A stretch of 64,000 bases of DNA from Zanthoxylum bungeanum. Taxonomy: Eukaryota > Streptophyta > Magnoliopsida > Sapindales > Rutaceae. Each line of letters opens with the position of its first letter. Positions within the stretch are counted from its first letter, which is position 1. This document shows positions 13,786 through 25,419 of this stretch, piece by piece. The stretch lies in NCBI GenBank assembly GCA_019454045.1, contig SKCR01037600.1, positions 54,301 to 118,300 on the forward strand. The letters run 5' to 3'. Under the pieces are notes generated by a model, which saw only the letters and a list, made by a program, of their open reading frames with translations, had not been told where the DNA came from and did no database searches. A program made the position numbers and the translations under genes.

Positions 13786-13806
13786 CTGATAATTAAACAC
13801 ATCTTG

Positions 13807-13839
13807 TTAATATTAATATTAATATTAATATTAATATTA
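13807..13839. repeat. TTAATA microsatellite
   Basis: About five tandem copies of the hexamer TTAATA, just upstream (in gene orientation) of the first visible exon of the ankyrin-PGG gene. Confidence 0.9.
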
Positions 13840-14488
13840 TTTTGTAATTGAAATCAGTAAAACATTACATTACAGGCCAGCCAATTTCTTTACGATACCT
13901 CCCGAACTCTGCACTATATCTCGGGTTCCGTGACTCGAGTTTCGCCCCTCGTCAGTCCTTAGCTCTTCGTATCTGCCGATTAAGTGACTAGAATTAATGT
14001 TGAACAATATAAAAACCTAAAACTTAGAGCCAACATACAAACACGTTGACCCATAATAGTAATACAATCCAACATGAACTTCTTTCACAGGCCATTCACA
14101 AAAGCAAATGCATTTAGTTGTGTTGAGGGTACGGAAGATGGATCTAACTCAATGAATCGATATTTCCAATTTAATATTTATTGTTGGATTTGCATAGTCT
14201 TCATATTTTGGATGTAACTTTCATATCCGATATCCGATTTTGATAATTGAAGTTACGTTTAAAAGAAGCTCAAAGATCTAAAACTTTATAGTTTACGTCC
14301 TGAAACTGAGTTTTTTTATTTATTTATTATTATTTATGTGAGATAAAATTTGATATTGATTTCACATTTTACATGCATTTAGCTTTTGAATTTGAAATTT
14401 TATAACATTAACATGAAACACAAGCATTAAATATAAAAATTACATCAACAAATATGAAATTATTACTCATTTGAAATTTTATAGTATT
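13840..14488. other. no gene recognised
   Basis: The 5' flank of the ankyrin-PGG gene. I searched the minus strand for a missing first exon and found none I could support. The right half is AT-rich with recurring 'acatgaaattt' phrases. Confidence 0.4.
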
Positions 14489-14493
14489 AAAAT

Positions 14494-15249
14494 TGTTGAT
14501 GGTGTTTTCAGGACCTATGTTATTTAAAGAGTACGACAGAGGTAAAAATGGTAATTCCCTTCTTGGGCGAGATCATTAAAGCCGACCCGGCCACTATACA
14601 GTAAGAGACCGAGCACTTGATGATAGGTGGCCGACCATTTGAGATCGGATGACCGGGCATTATCAGATCGACAACAACATTCTCAGTTCAAATGGCTATC
14701 ATGACCGACCTCATGAAGACCGAGCACATGGCGAGGCGTGCTCAGGAAGATAAAGCAGCATATTCTTGCGGATAAGATTACAAGTTATCCTATTTTCATG
14801 GGGAAAACTGGTGGGTCAGAGTCCTAGTAGGATAAAGAAAGTAAAGGTAGTTTTGATTAGGAATCCTGATAAGAAAAGGAAACCATCTCCAACAGGGAAT
14901 TCTTGTACAAATAGGAGTCTGATTTCTACACTATTATAAATAGGAGGGTAGAGTATGCGTAAGGCAGAATCATTAGGAGATCAGAATCATCAAGCTCTAA
15001 CTTGTAAACACAAAAAGATATGAGAAGCGTGTTTGAGTAATAAAAGTGTCATCATGTTTTTGTCCGTGGACGTAGGTCGGATCCAAATCCACCGAACCAC
15101 GTTAAATCTCCTTGTCGATTGGTGTGTTAATCTGTCTTTCGCTAAATTTGCCTTTGGTCCCCCATAACCAAACAAATTCACTATTGAATGAGGATTACCT
15201 CGGAGGTGATATTCCCATATTACCCTGAGACCAAAATCAGCCGTCAACA
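14494..15249 (+). mobile_element. solo LTR with 5-bp TSD
   Basis: 756 bp, starting TGTTGATGG and ending CCGTCAACA, so the ends are TG...CA with a short inverted repeat TGTTGA/TCAACA. It is flanked by AAAAT on both sides (14489-14493 and 15250-15254). A TATA-like CTATTATAAATAGG lies near 14931 and an AATAAAAG signal near 15040, consistent with plus-strand promoter and polyadenylation signals. No internal region or second LTR is present, so it looks like the product of LTR-LTR recombination. The family is not identified. Confidence 0.85.
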
Positions 15250-15254
15250 AAAAT

Positions 15255-15681
15255 TAAAATTTTTGCATTGAAAATATAAACTAGATAATAAACATGCAAA
15301 CATTATCAAATTAAAATTTAGTATCCTTAACATGAAATTTTGAGAATTATTCATGAATACAATGACATTAAACATAAAATGTTCCCATACATGAAGTCAA
15401 AATTTGACAATAATTTTATTAATTTTTTATTTTTAAATTTAACAAGTGCAAAAAATTCAACATGAAATTTTATAGGATTAACATGAAATTTAAACATTAA
15501 ATATGTATATTAGACAAACAAATAAATAATTATTGAGAACATGAAATTTTAAAATATTAACTTGAAATTTTATTATTAAACATGAAATCAATTTTTTTCC
15601 GTTTTTATTTATTTTAGTATTTTTTAATTATTTTTTGGAGCAACCAGTTGCAACTAGCCAATTACTAATCGGAACGTATTT
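15255..15681. other. AT-rich stretch with repeated phrase, no gene
   Basis: Contains many copies of phrases like 'acatgaaatttta' and 'cattaaacat' in both this stretch and 14330-14490, on either side of the solo LTR. This suggests the LTR landed in an older AT-rich low-complexity repeat. Confidence 0.4.
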
Positions 15682-15794
15682 CTTTTCATTAAGGGTGGCA
15701 AAAAAGTGCGGATTCGGCTCGGCCAGAGATGAAAAAATCCCGGACCAGGCCTTAGAGATATAAGCTCGACTCAGGCTTGAGCCCGATATATATA

Positions 15795-16312
15795 TATAGG
15801 CCAATTAGTGTCATTAAATATCAAACAACATGCTACAACCAAATCAAACCAGAAAATACCAATTAAACTTTTATTAACCCTAAAACCTAAAACATGGAAA
15901 ACTGTAGAAAAACCTGGATAATGGGATGGCGAATCCAAGTCGAGATCTCTCTGTCCTTAATAACTTATTGGCCCCGTCACAGGTGCTTTACGGATTCAAA
16001 TTGACCAATGTTCTCCCAGGATAACTTGGATGATTATTGTTCAAGGAGCACTCCTTAACAAGCGTTTAAATTAGGAAATGATAGAACTCTCTCAAAACAA
16101 AGGATATGAAAAGTTTCTCAAAACCGGATTTGTTCTGTATATCTCTTGTTATAGATGAGATGCCTATTTTATAAGGCATGGAGGGGTGCCAAGAGGGCAC
16201 CCCTTGAGGTGGGATGCAACCATCCCAAGGATTGCAACCTTCCCATGCACCCCTAACATCCAACAAGACATTTAACAATATCCTTTAATGAATATTACAA
16301 GAATTTTCAACA
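15795..16312 (-). repeat. copia A 3' LTR
   Basis: 518 bp. It matches 18378-19454 after removal of the MITE and its 8-bp duplication there (513 bp). A TATA-like CTTATAAAAT lies on the minus strand near 16170. Confidence 0.9.
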
Positions 16313-16439
16313 ATCACCCACAATTCTTGCAATATTCATGTAGACACTTGAGAGAGTTACCAAGAACTAAAGCTACATCGAAATAGGTAGCTTTCGCCTT
16401 GAACCTTTCCTAGTGAATGACAATCGGATTTACTTGGCA

Positions 16440-17382
16440 AACAAGGAAAACATCTTGCTATCTGCACAGATATGACGAGTAGCCCCAGTGTCTATCCACC
16501 ATTCTCTCGGATTCCCAACTATGTTGGTTTCGATTACCACTGCTGATAGTTCCATCTCTGAGATCTCATCAGTCAGCTACTCACCTTCAGTGACATTGGC
16601 CTGATTTTTCTTTTTCTTACCCTTGTCCTGAGACTTCTTGTTTCTACAGTCATTTAACATATAACCGCTCTTTCCACAGTTGTAGCATTTCCCCTTGAAC
16701 GTCTTATTCGAAGAATAGCTCCACTGTTCTTTCTCGTCTTGCTACCCTTTACACCCTCAATGATGTTGGCCTTCTCAATCATCCTGTTGTCCTCCTCGAT
16801 TCTCAATCGAACACTGAGGTCTTCAAGGCTCATCTGCTTCTTTTTATGTTTCAGATAGCTCCTGAAGTCCTTCCATGATGGATGCAACTTTTCAATTATG
16901 GCGGCAACTTAAAACATCTCACATAGTTTCATTCCTTCATCCAGTATTTCATGAATGATCAACTGTAGTTCTCCCAACTGAGACATCACCGTCCTTGAAT
17001 CTACCATATTGTAGTCCAGAAACCTACCCACGATAAATTTCTTTTGTCCGACATCCTCGATTTTGTACTTCTTCTCGAGAGATTCCCAGAGAATCTTCGC
17101 AGAAGTCATGTCTTGGTACACATTGTACATGGTATTATCAAGACCACCCAAAAGGTAGTTCTTGCTTAAGAAGTCTCCAGACAGCCATGTCTGTTCTTGC
17201 AGTTCCTTGGCCGTTTCCGATTCACCCTCCACAGGATCCGGATGATCTTTGAGGAAATTGGCCAACTGGAGAGTTGTCAGGTAGAACAACATTTTGCTCT
17301 GCCACTGTTTGAAATTTTCCCCATCAAACTTCTTCGGCTTTTCTCCATGAGAGACCGGTACTGTGATGTTTCCGCTAGCCAT
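16440..17382 (-). pseudogene. copia A gag plus protease start, broken
   Basis: Reads from ATG at 17382 (MASGNITVPVSHGEKP) through a UBN2-type gag (KMLFYLTTLQLANFL, NYLLGGLDNTMYNVYQ). A TAA stop at about 16909 follows GMKLCEMF, and the same frame continues with AAIIEKLHPSWKDF. The knuckle region near 16690-16650 is decayed (CGKSGYMLNDCR on re-reading frames). The protease active-site segment (WWIDTGATRHIC) is still legible near 16505-16465. The coding sequence is then lost. The gag is clearly the same family as that of the plus-strand element at 34082. Confidence 0.85.
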
Positions 17383-18004
17383 TTGTAACTGGAAAATCAA
17401 CAGAGGTCAATTAGTCTACTGAAGACGAATTGCACAACGATCAACGAATGATCTTGTTCAAAGTGATATACTAGGTTCCCACTTGTTGTTCTATTGGACG
17501 GTACTTCCAATAAACACACGTCCTTGAATTTCAACTAAAGATTCTTTAGAAAAATAAATAAACGAATATTCCCAGAGGACGAGGGGGGTCCGGAGTAACC
17601 ATTTAAGTCCCTGACCACTTAGGCTCTTATCGCTTTTTTGACAGAATATTCTTTAAACACTTTTCAATAGGATCTTTTAGCAATTCAAACCCAGAATTAC
17701 AATTCTTCAATTGCACAAATAATATACGATATGTGCATATATATGTGTAAGTGTCAATCAAGATTGAATGAAATTTCTTGTGTATGATTACACTTTAAAT
17801 TCTCACCCAAGTATGCAACACACAATCAATTTCAACTTTATCACTATGTGTATGCTTGTGATAATTGAACAACCTAATAAGAACTTAAATCTATACTACC
17901 AAGATTAATGTGTTATAGTATATAATTTACTAAGCTAATATTAATTTAAGTTTGCAGTTTATAACAATTCCAAGACTATTTCGTTAGTGTCGCGTTCGTA
18001 TCTA

Positions 18005-18274
18005 TGTTCGAACGAGACCTACCAGTGTGTATACGTTCTTGTTGCGTTTGATAACGCTATCGAACGAAGTATTTCCAGAGAGTTCACGTTCGAGTAGCGT
18101 TTGATAACGCGTTCGAACAGAATGATTCCAGAGTGTTTGCGTTCGAGTTGCGTTTAGGACACGTTCAAACGTTCTTAGGCAGAAGGCTTGCGTTCGAGTT
18201 GCATTTGAATACGCGTTCGAACGTTCTTACGAAATTTCAGATTTAAGCCTTCGCGTTCGTCGGGCGTTCGAACG
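18005..18274 (-). repeat. CGTTCGAACG array in copia A leader (6 units, about 52 bp)
   Basis: CGTTCGAACG or one-mismatch variants start at about 18005, 18057, 18110, 18162, 18214 and 18265, a spacing of 51-53 bp. Each unit also contains half-sites of the type CGTTCGAGT and GCGTTTGATAACG. The array lies between the 5' LTR (ends 18378) and gag (starts 17382) in the transcribed leader. Confidence 0.9.
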
Positions 18275-18377
18275 CCCTACGTGTTTTTTATGCACAGTTC
18301 GTATATTTCCAGAAAATTTCTACCCTAGCATACGAATTACTGTCTAACAACACTAGAATCCTATAAGTTCTTAAGAT

Positions 18378-19454
18378 TGTGGGCCGATTAGTGTCATTAA
18401 ATATCAAACAACATGCTACAACCAAATCAAACCAGAAAATACCAATTAAACTTTCATTAACCCTAAAACCTAAAACATGGAAAACTGTAGAAAAACCTGG
18501 ATAATGGGATGAAGAATCCAAGTCGAGATCTCTTTGTCCTTAAGAACTTATTGGCCCCGTCACAGGTAGGGGTGTCAAAACGAATCAACGAATCGAATTC
18601 GTATCGAATCCTAAACGAATCGAATCAAAATGTGATGAATTCGTATTCGATTCGTTTATTAAACGAATCCCAATATCAGGATTCAGATTCGATTCGTTTA
18701 TTAAACGAATCGAATACGAATATTCGTTTATTCGTTTAGTCAATAATATTATTTAATAAAATAATTTACTACACTTGATTTACATTAATTCTTCATAAAT
18801 ATATACATATGAAATATGTAATTAATATATTTACTAAAAATATTTCACCAAATATTGAAAATATTATTTTTCTATGATAATTAACTATAATTTCTCGAAT
18901 CTTAATTGAAAATTAACAAGAACTAATAAATAAAAATAATAAAACGAATCCTAAACGAATAAACGAATCAATGAGCTTAAATTCGTATTCGATTCGTTTA
19001 ATAAACGAATCGAATCGAATTGACCCATTTATTAAACGAATCAATTTTTTCAAACCCATATTCGCTTTAAAGCGAATCGAATCGAACGAATAAACGAATC
19101 CTGACCCAAATTGCCACCCCTAGTCACAGGTGCTTTACGGATTCAAATTGGCCAATGTTCTCCCAGGATAACTTGGATGCTTCTTGTTCAAGGAGCACTC
19201 CTCAACAAGTGTTTGAACTAGGAAATGATAGAACTCTCTCAAAACAAAGGAAATGAAAAGTTTCTCAAAACCGGATTTGTTCTGTATATCTCTTGTTATG
19301 GATGTGATGCCTAGGGCACCCCTTGGGGTGCCAAGAGGGCACCCCTTGGGGTGAGATGCAACCCTTCCAAGGATTACAACCTTCCCATGCACCCCTAACA
19401 TCCAACAAGACATTTAACAATATACTTTAATGAATATTACAAGAATTTCCAACA
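18378..19454 (-). repeat. copia A 5' LTR carrying a MITE
   Basis: TG...CA ends on the plus strand (TGTGGGCC to TTCCAACA). It contains the 556-bp hAT MITE at 18567-19122. A canonical initiator-Met primer site is not present after its inner end; the minus strand reads ATCTTAAGAACTTATAGG instead. Confidence 0.85.
18567..19122. mobile_element. hAT-type MITE with perfect 8-bp TSD
   Basis: 556 bp. The ends are TAGGGGTGTCAA and TTGCCACCCCTA (11 of 12 inverted). It is flanked by GTCACAGG at 18559-18566 and 19123-19130. The empty site is visible in the sister LTR at about 15975 (CCCCGTCACAGGTGC), which proves the insertion. Both subterminal regions consist of AACGAATCGAAT-type repeats; the core is AT-rich. 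No coding sequence. Confidence 0.95.
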
Positions 19455-20067
19455 ATATATATTCACAATCTCTCTCTCTCACTCCCAGCTCACGCCTCAC
19501 AGCGCAGACCCTAACCTGTTTTCACAAATTCACAATTGACAGCCTCCACTCAAATCTCAATCTCAGGCTCTCAGCCTTAGCCAGCCTCCACTCCTCTTGT
19601 CCTCCAGTCTCGTCTCTCTCTCAAATCTCAATCTCAAACTCTCACTGACTGCTTACTGCTCGGCTCACCTCTCACTGGTCACTGCTTGCCTGCTCCTGCT
19701 CGGCTTGCTCTCCATTCACAATTGGGCCTTTTTTTTGTTTTTTATGTGATGTTTATTTTGTGGTCTTGAATATGCATATAGTTTGATCAAATGAAATTAC
19801 AGTACTGGTTTTTGTGTTTTATAATAAATTAAGATGAATGTGATACTGGTTTTCTTTTTTCTTTTTGTTTTTTATTTTTTAGTTTTAAAAAAATTCGGGC
19901 TGGATTTGGCCCGGGCCTGAGCCTGGACCAAATCGGGCCAGACATGTGCGGCAAACGCCCGGGCAGGGTTTTTCCCGAGCCACGGGCTCAAATTTTTTGG
20001 TCGGGCTCGGGCCCGGACCGGACTTTTCAAAACCTTGCCCCGGTCCGTTGCCACCCTTACCCTTCAT

Positions 20068-20932
20068 GTTTGGTTGCCAAATGAGGACGCCTATTAATGA
20101 AAATGAATTTAACATTAATAACCATTTCATTTAGCTTTCAAAAATCTGTATATAAATTTATTCTAATTGCTATGTGATGTTGATGGAAAGTGACTTTTAT
20201 ATATACAATATTATTTCCTCTCAAGTCTCCCATAACCACCTATCTTGCAAAATTTAAACTCATATATTTAACTGAACTACTTGATGTAAGTTTAAAATCA
20301 TATATTTAACTGAACTAGTTGACGGATGTGGGTGAAGATACTTACTTGTACAGTATGTACAAATGAGCAGGAATTTTATTGTAGTTCTTGAATTCGAGTT
20401 TAAGATTTAATATTTTATAATCATGAATTTATCTATTTCGCTTAAATTTAAGTCGAGTAATTTAATAGTAGAGTTTCCTTCAAAAAATAAAAATAAATAA
20501 ATAGAAAATGAGCACCTACGATTAGTCAGATCTATATTTGCGTACCTTGGAACGCTTAGCCACGTCTCATCGAACTCAAGAAACCTCTCATCGCCCACAA
20601 GAAACTTCTTAATGGCAGGATTCATGTTTTAGTTTTTTTTCCTCTTCTCAAATCTTGTGTTTTTGCAGAGAGAACGAAAAAAGAGAGTGTGGAGAAGATA
20701 GAGATGGTGTTAAAATATGTCACCAATATGATCAATGGTATAACTTCTACCTAACCTACTTTATAATTTTCTTTCTTTCTTTTAATAAAAATATAGCCCG
20801 AATTTTTTATTAAATAAATTATTTTCAATATTTCCACCAAGTGGTTGACAGCCATCATGTGGGCTTCTAGTAGTAGATTTATCTTACATTTTTTGTAACA
20901 TCTAATGTTCGGAGTTATTATTGGCATATGAT
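20068..20932. other. no gene recognised
   Basis: AT-rich sequence between the hAT element and the gag-only copia element. Only short, composition-driven ORFs. Confidence 0.5.
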
Positions 20933-20937
20933 ACATT

Positions 20938-22543
20938 TGTTGGTGACTTTGTCGCGTAATTGGATTTTGATGACGCAACGAGAGTGAAGACTTCGACGTA
21001 CTTTAACGGACATTACAAAAAGATGATAATGAAGTCAAAATATTGATGAAGAGCTAAAATATTATTGGATGATCAAGAGAGCAAAAATGATAAAGGGGCC
21101 AAAGAAAGATGAAAAAGTCAAAGAATGAGCCAAACAAGATGAAGATAAAAATAATGAGTAAGAGCTAAAACTAATTGTAAGTGAGTTTATTCAAATGTTT
21201 CAAAGCTCTTAGAAATCATATATTTTGCATCACTTGCATTTAAAATGGCTTAGAATTCTAAAAGAATCATTTGCATTTTATTTGCACCAAAATGAACTTC
21301 ATGCACAAGTGCATCGGTAAATGATCTTCCAAAAACTAGCAAACGGTTAAATTAAACATAAAATGATATACCGATAGATGGATATGTGTCTCTAGTTTGC
21401 TACGGTTCAAACGAAACACAATTCCAATATATAGAACTTTTGCTAGTCGTTTTACTACAACAAGTTCAGATGTGCGTTTTCTGCATACATGTCACATTAG
21501 AAAAATTTCATTAAAATTCATCTTAATGTTTTTGAAGCTGAAATTTTTACAGTAGATATATCTATGTGTCTAGTTTACGTAGAAATTTACCAATCTTGAT
21601 TTGGAATTTTTAGAGAAGTTATGGCCAAAATACCGAGTGCTGTCAGTCTTGACTGATCATCAGAAACATGCATACCAGTCTCAAAACCGGCATATCGGTC
21701 TCAAAACCGGAATACCGGTCCCTGTAACCGGCATACCGGTTCCAGAGGTGCCAACGGTCAATTTTTGAGCCGTTAGACCGGCATACCGGTCCCAGAACTT
21801 TAAAACGGCTATAAACGGTTAGTTTTGTGCAAAATCTATAAATTCATCATTTTCCTCACTTCTAACACACCTCTTGCACATATATTCATCCTATAATCAT
21901 GTCAAAACATTCTTGAGAGTTTATAACCATCTTCAAATCATTTTATACTCTCAACATTTGAAAAAACTCATATTTCATCTTCATATTCATTAGTAGTGAG
22001 CTTAAAACATTTGGATAACCAACTCACACAATCTTCTTTATCATTGTGAGTATCCAAATGTGTTTTAAATCTTCTTTATACAAAACACTTGTGATTTGTG
22101 AAATCCCATAGTTTGGATAAAGTGTAAAGGTTGTGAGTGCGCGTACGAACAAAACTCAAAAGTGTAAAAGGTTTGGAGTGCACCTTTGCGAAAAATCTTG
22201 GTTGTGAGTGAACCACGGAAACTCGAGATGAGTGGAAATCTTCAAGCAAGGCTTGGGGGAGTGGACGTAGGCATGTTTGGCCGAACCACTATAAATCTCG
22301 GTGTCGTATTTCTCTATCCTTACACTTTTACTTATCGCAAGTTAATTTATATTTATATGTGTTGAATAGAAAACTTGCATATAGATTATTAATTGAAATA
22401 GAGAAAATTAGCCTAAGTGTCAATTTGGTAATAAGAGCTAAAATCGGCAAAGATTTTATAATTCCGCATTTATAGCGATAACCCAATTCACCCCCTCTTG
22501 GGTATAGAGATTGCTTTGTCGCTATTGCTTGTAGGTAATTTCA
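20938..22543 (+). repeat. copia B 5' LTR
   Basis: Starts TGTTGGTGACTT and ends GTAATTTCA. It contains CCGG-doublet repeats at 21670-21790, just upstream of a TATA-like CTATAAATTC near 21836. Confidence 0.9.
21670..21793 (+). repeat. GCATACCGGTC repeats in copia B 5' LTR (five units)
   Basis: Units of about 20-21 bp containing GCATACCGGT or a close variant start near 21670, 21690, 21710 and 21731, with one more at 21781. The matching region of the right LTR (26152-26255) has four, so the arrays differ by one unit. Confidence 0.85.
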
Positions 22544-22545
22544 GT

Positions 22546-22563
22546 TGGTATCAGAGCGAGGTT
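22546..22563 (+). promoter_or_regulatory. tRNA-iMet primer binding site of copia B
   Basis: TGGTATCAGAGCGAGG starts two bases after the LTR end, complementary to the 3' end of plant initiator-Met tRNA. Confidence 0.9.
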
Positions 22564-22597
22564 TTCTCTACAAGACTTAACTGTCCGAGAATAGATC

Positions 22598-24384
22598 ATG
22601 GTATCTACAAGCAACTCGTCAAATCTTGCCGAAGGATTTTCAACGACTAGACCTCCATTTTACACTGGAACGGACTACAACTATTGGAAGATGAGAATGC
22701 TAAATTATCTCATTGCTGTAGATCCGCAATCATATTTGGTTATCACACGAGGTGCAAAAGGGCCAACAAAAGGGATATCAATGGGGTTGAGATTCTGAAG
22801 CCGAGTTTAGAATGAGATAGTGAGGATCTAAAGCAAGCTTCACAAAATACTAAGGCACTCAACCAACTTTATGTGCCATTGATCGGGATCAAATAAACAA
22901 ACTTCCGGAGTGTGGAAATGCTTATGATTTATGGAAGTCATTAGAAATGGTCAACGAGGGCACAAGCCAAGTAAAGGAATCTAAGATCAACCGGTTCATG
23001 TGCGAATTGGAAAATTTCAAGATGGAATATGGGGAAGAAATTGATCGCATGATTTCGAGGTTTAAGGTTATCATCAATCATTTGGCGCATTGGGAAAAGT
23101 CATCGGGACATCCGATCAAGTGAAGAAAATTTTGAGATCACTCCCGAAATAATTTAGAAGCTACACCTCCTCCATTAGAGAAACAAACGACATAAATACT
23201 TTAAAGATGGATGATTTAGTCAGAAAATTACTTGAGTATGAAATGGAGATCAAGATGGATAAAAATGAGAAAGATGAGAAAAGGACAAGGAAGTCCTTGG
23301 CTTTAAAAGTAAGAAGAAGAGACGACTCAAGCTCAAGCTCAAGTGATAGTGATGATGAGTTGGCTCAAATAAATAAGAACTTCAAGAAGCTCCTCAAATC
23401 CGTAAAGCAAAAGGGAAAATCAAAATCGGATGATAAAAAAGAAGAAAAAGGACCGCGGAAAAATAAGAAAATCATTTGTTATGAATGCAACAAACCGGGT
23501 CATATAGCTACCGATTGCCCATTGAAGAAAATGAAAGGAAAATCAAAGAAAAAGGCAATGAAAGCTACTTCAACTTGGAGCGATAGCGATTCTAGCTCAT
23601 CCGAGGAGGAAGAGGAGGTCCAAACCAAAGAAAGAACAAATCTAGCATTCATGGCTATCACGGATGAGGACTTCCACTTTGAAAGTGAAGAAGAAAGCGA
23701 AGAAGAAGAGGTACACAATTCTCAAGACTATAATGATTTACTTAATGCTTTGAATAGCTTAAAAGAATTGTGTGATGTGCTTAAAAAGAAATTGAAATTA
23801 GTTAAAAATGAGCATGATATACTTAAAAATGATCATGCATGTTGTATGGATAAAATTCATGTTTTAAATAATGAAATTATTTGCTTAAAGGCCAAACATG
23901 AAAAAGAAATTGCATGCTTAAATGATGAAAATGAATGTTTAAAGGTTAAAAAGTTAGAACTTGAAAATGCCATATCTAATATGCCATCTAGCTCTAAGAC
24001 ATGTGATTGCGAATCGATTTTGAATGAAAATGTCTTATTAAACACAAAGGTTATAGATTTGCAAAACATACTTAGCAAATTCACATTGGGACATAAAAAT
24101 TTCAACATGCTTATCGGATCCCAAAAATATGCATTTAAAAGGGAAAGATTATGATATAGGCCTTACATTAAGAAAAAAATTTTGAAAAATTATTTTGTTA
24201 AGACATCTGATTCTCATGTTAAGAATGTTATAAATGAAAATGACACATGTCATGCATGTAATAAAAATGGACATAAAATTTTTGAATGCATGTACAATAA
24301 TGTGATTAAGAATGCATGAATTCCTCAAGGAATCAAAATTAACCCCAATGGACGCAAGAAAGTTTGGGTACCAAAGTGTAATTG
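22598..24384 (+). pseudogene. copia B gag, degenerate
   Basis: The N-terminal part at 22598-22798 reads RPPFYTGTDYNYWKMRMLNY, a typical gag start. Then come frameshifts and stops up to about 23200 (the reading can be followed as fragments), and an open stretch 23207-24154. In that stretch are a polar Ser/Asp-rich tract, a CCHC knuckle (CYECNKPGHIATDC, near 23478-23520), an acidic tract and a long coiled-coil-like region. A second decayed knuckle (CHACNKNGHKIFEC) lies near 24250, and a PNGRKKVWVPK tail near 24345, where related elements continue into protease. Here the frame stops and no pol follows. Confidence 0.85.
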
Positions 24385-25419
24385 ATAAATTTGTAGGGGG
24401 AGCTTTGGGAATGGATCTTTAAAGAAAATTGTAAAATTGATCCCAAATGCTCAAAGAAATAATGAATCGTAATGGTAAAGGTAAAATCATATTCATGGAA
24501 ACATTTGTACCGTTTCCTCCAAATTTTGTATTAGTATACAATTTTTTATTGGTTAATATATTTTGAAGCATATAAGGTGATTAGACAATGTATTTAACTT
24601 TCTATTGGTATCAATTGTTAATTTGATATCATTAAATGCCTTAATCATACATTTAAACCCTTTCTTCATATCAATTGGTATCACATTGAATTTATTAAGT
24701 TAAATTACATGTATGTGATTATTTGATTGATTTTGCATTGAATATGATTTTGCCATGTAACATAATTGAATAAAAATGAAATACATGTATATTGACATAG
24801 TTTCCATTGGTATAATGAAAAGCATGGATTTTGATTGTTTATTAATAGGTATCATACTTATAAGAAGACAATCATTAAATATGCATTGAATTGAAATCAT
24901 TGATATAAAACTTTAATTGGTATCATGAATGTATTGACTTATTTTATTTGATATAAATTTTGGGAGAAATCATGCTTAAGATGATATTATATTTCAAATG
25001 GTATTCATTGGAATCTAACTTTTGAAAATTGCATTATACATGATTTTTAACATCTTATGGCAAAAAGGGGGAAATGCCAAAATGTGCATATTTTTTTTAG
25101 TTTTTGGTATCATTATCTTATGCACATATGTATTTGGTATCTCATTTGATTTTAAATTTTTGCTTCTCCACTTTTTGATAATGTCAAAGGGGGAGAAATC
25201 ATTAGAATGAGATTAAAACTTGTTTTACCCTCACCCTTGGTTTAATGGGGAGTAATTGTTTATTGTGTTTATCAAGTTTTATAGAGCTATCTTAAAGACA
25301 ATCACACATTGAGGGGGAGCTTATATTGAGGAGGAGCAAAATCGTCAACATATGGACTCCTAGAAGCTCACAATTCTAAACAAGTTTTAAGGGGTTGCCA
25401 TCATAAAAAATGAGGAGAT

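Larger units (their letters stand above)
15795..19454 (-). mobile_element. non-autonomous Ty1/copia element A (minus), pol deleted
   Basis: A minus-strand element with LTRs at 15795-16312 (3' LTR) and 18378-19454 (5' LTR, enlarged by a MITE). It is flanked by ATATA on both sides, though the left side is low complexity so the TSD is only suggestive. The plus-strand left end reads TATAGGCC where the other LTR reads TGTGGGCC, a two-base decay of the terminus. The minus strand has a polypurine-like GTGGGTGAT next to the 3' LTR. Internally it has a leader with the CGTTCGAACG array, gag, and the start of the protease. Protease sequence then joins directly to post-pol sequence near 16440, so integrase, RT and RNase H are gone. 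Confidence 0.85.
15690..20059. mobile_element. hAT-like element split by a nested Ty1/copia element
   Basis: The left arm is 15690-15794 (starts TAAGGGTGGCAA) and the right arm 19455-20059 (ends TTGCCACCCTTA), perfect 12-bp inverted ends. The flanking octamers are CTTTTCAT (15682-15689) and CCCTTCAT (20060-20067), 6 of 8 identical, as expected for an aged hAT TSD. Both arms have subterminal GGGCCCG/GGCTCGG-type motifs; the right arm also has a C/T-rich stretch around 19465-19700. No transposase is seen. The interior was later hit by the copia element at 15795-19454. Confidence 0.75.
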
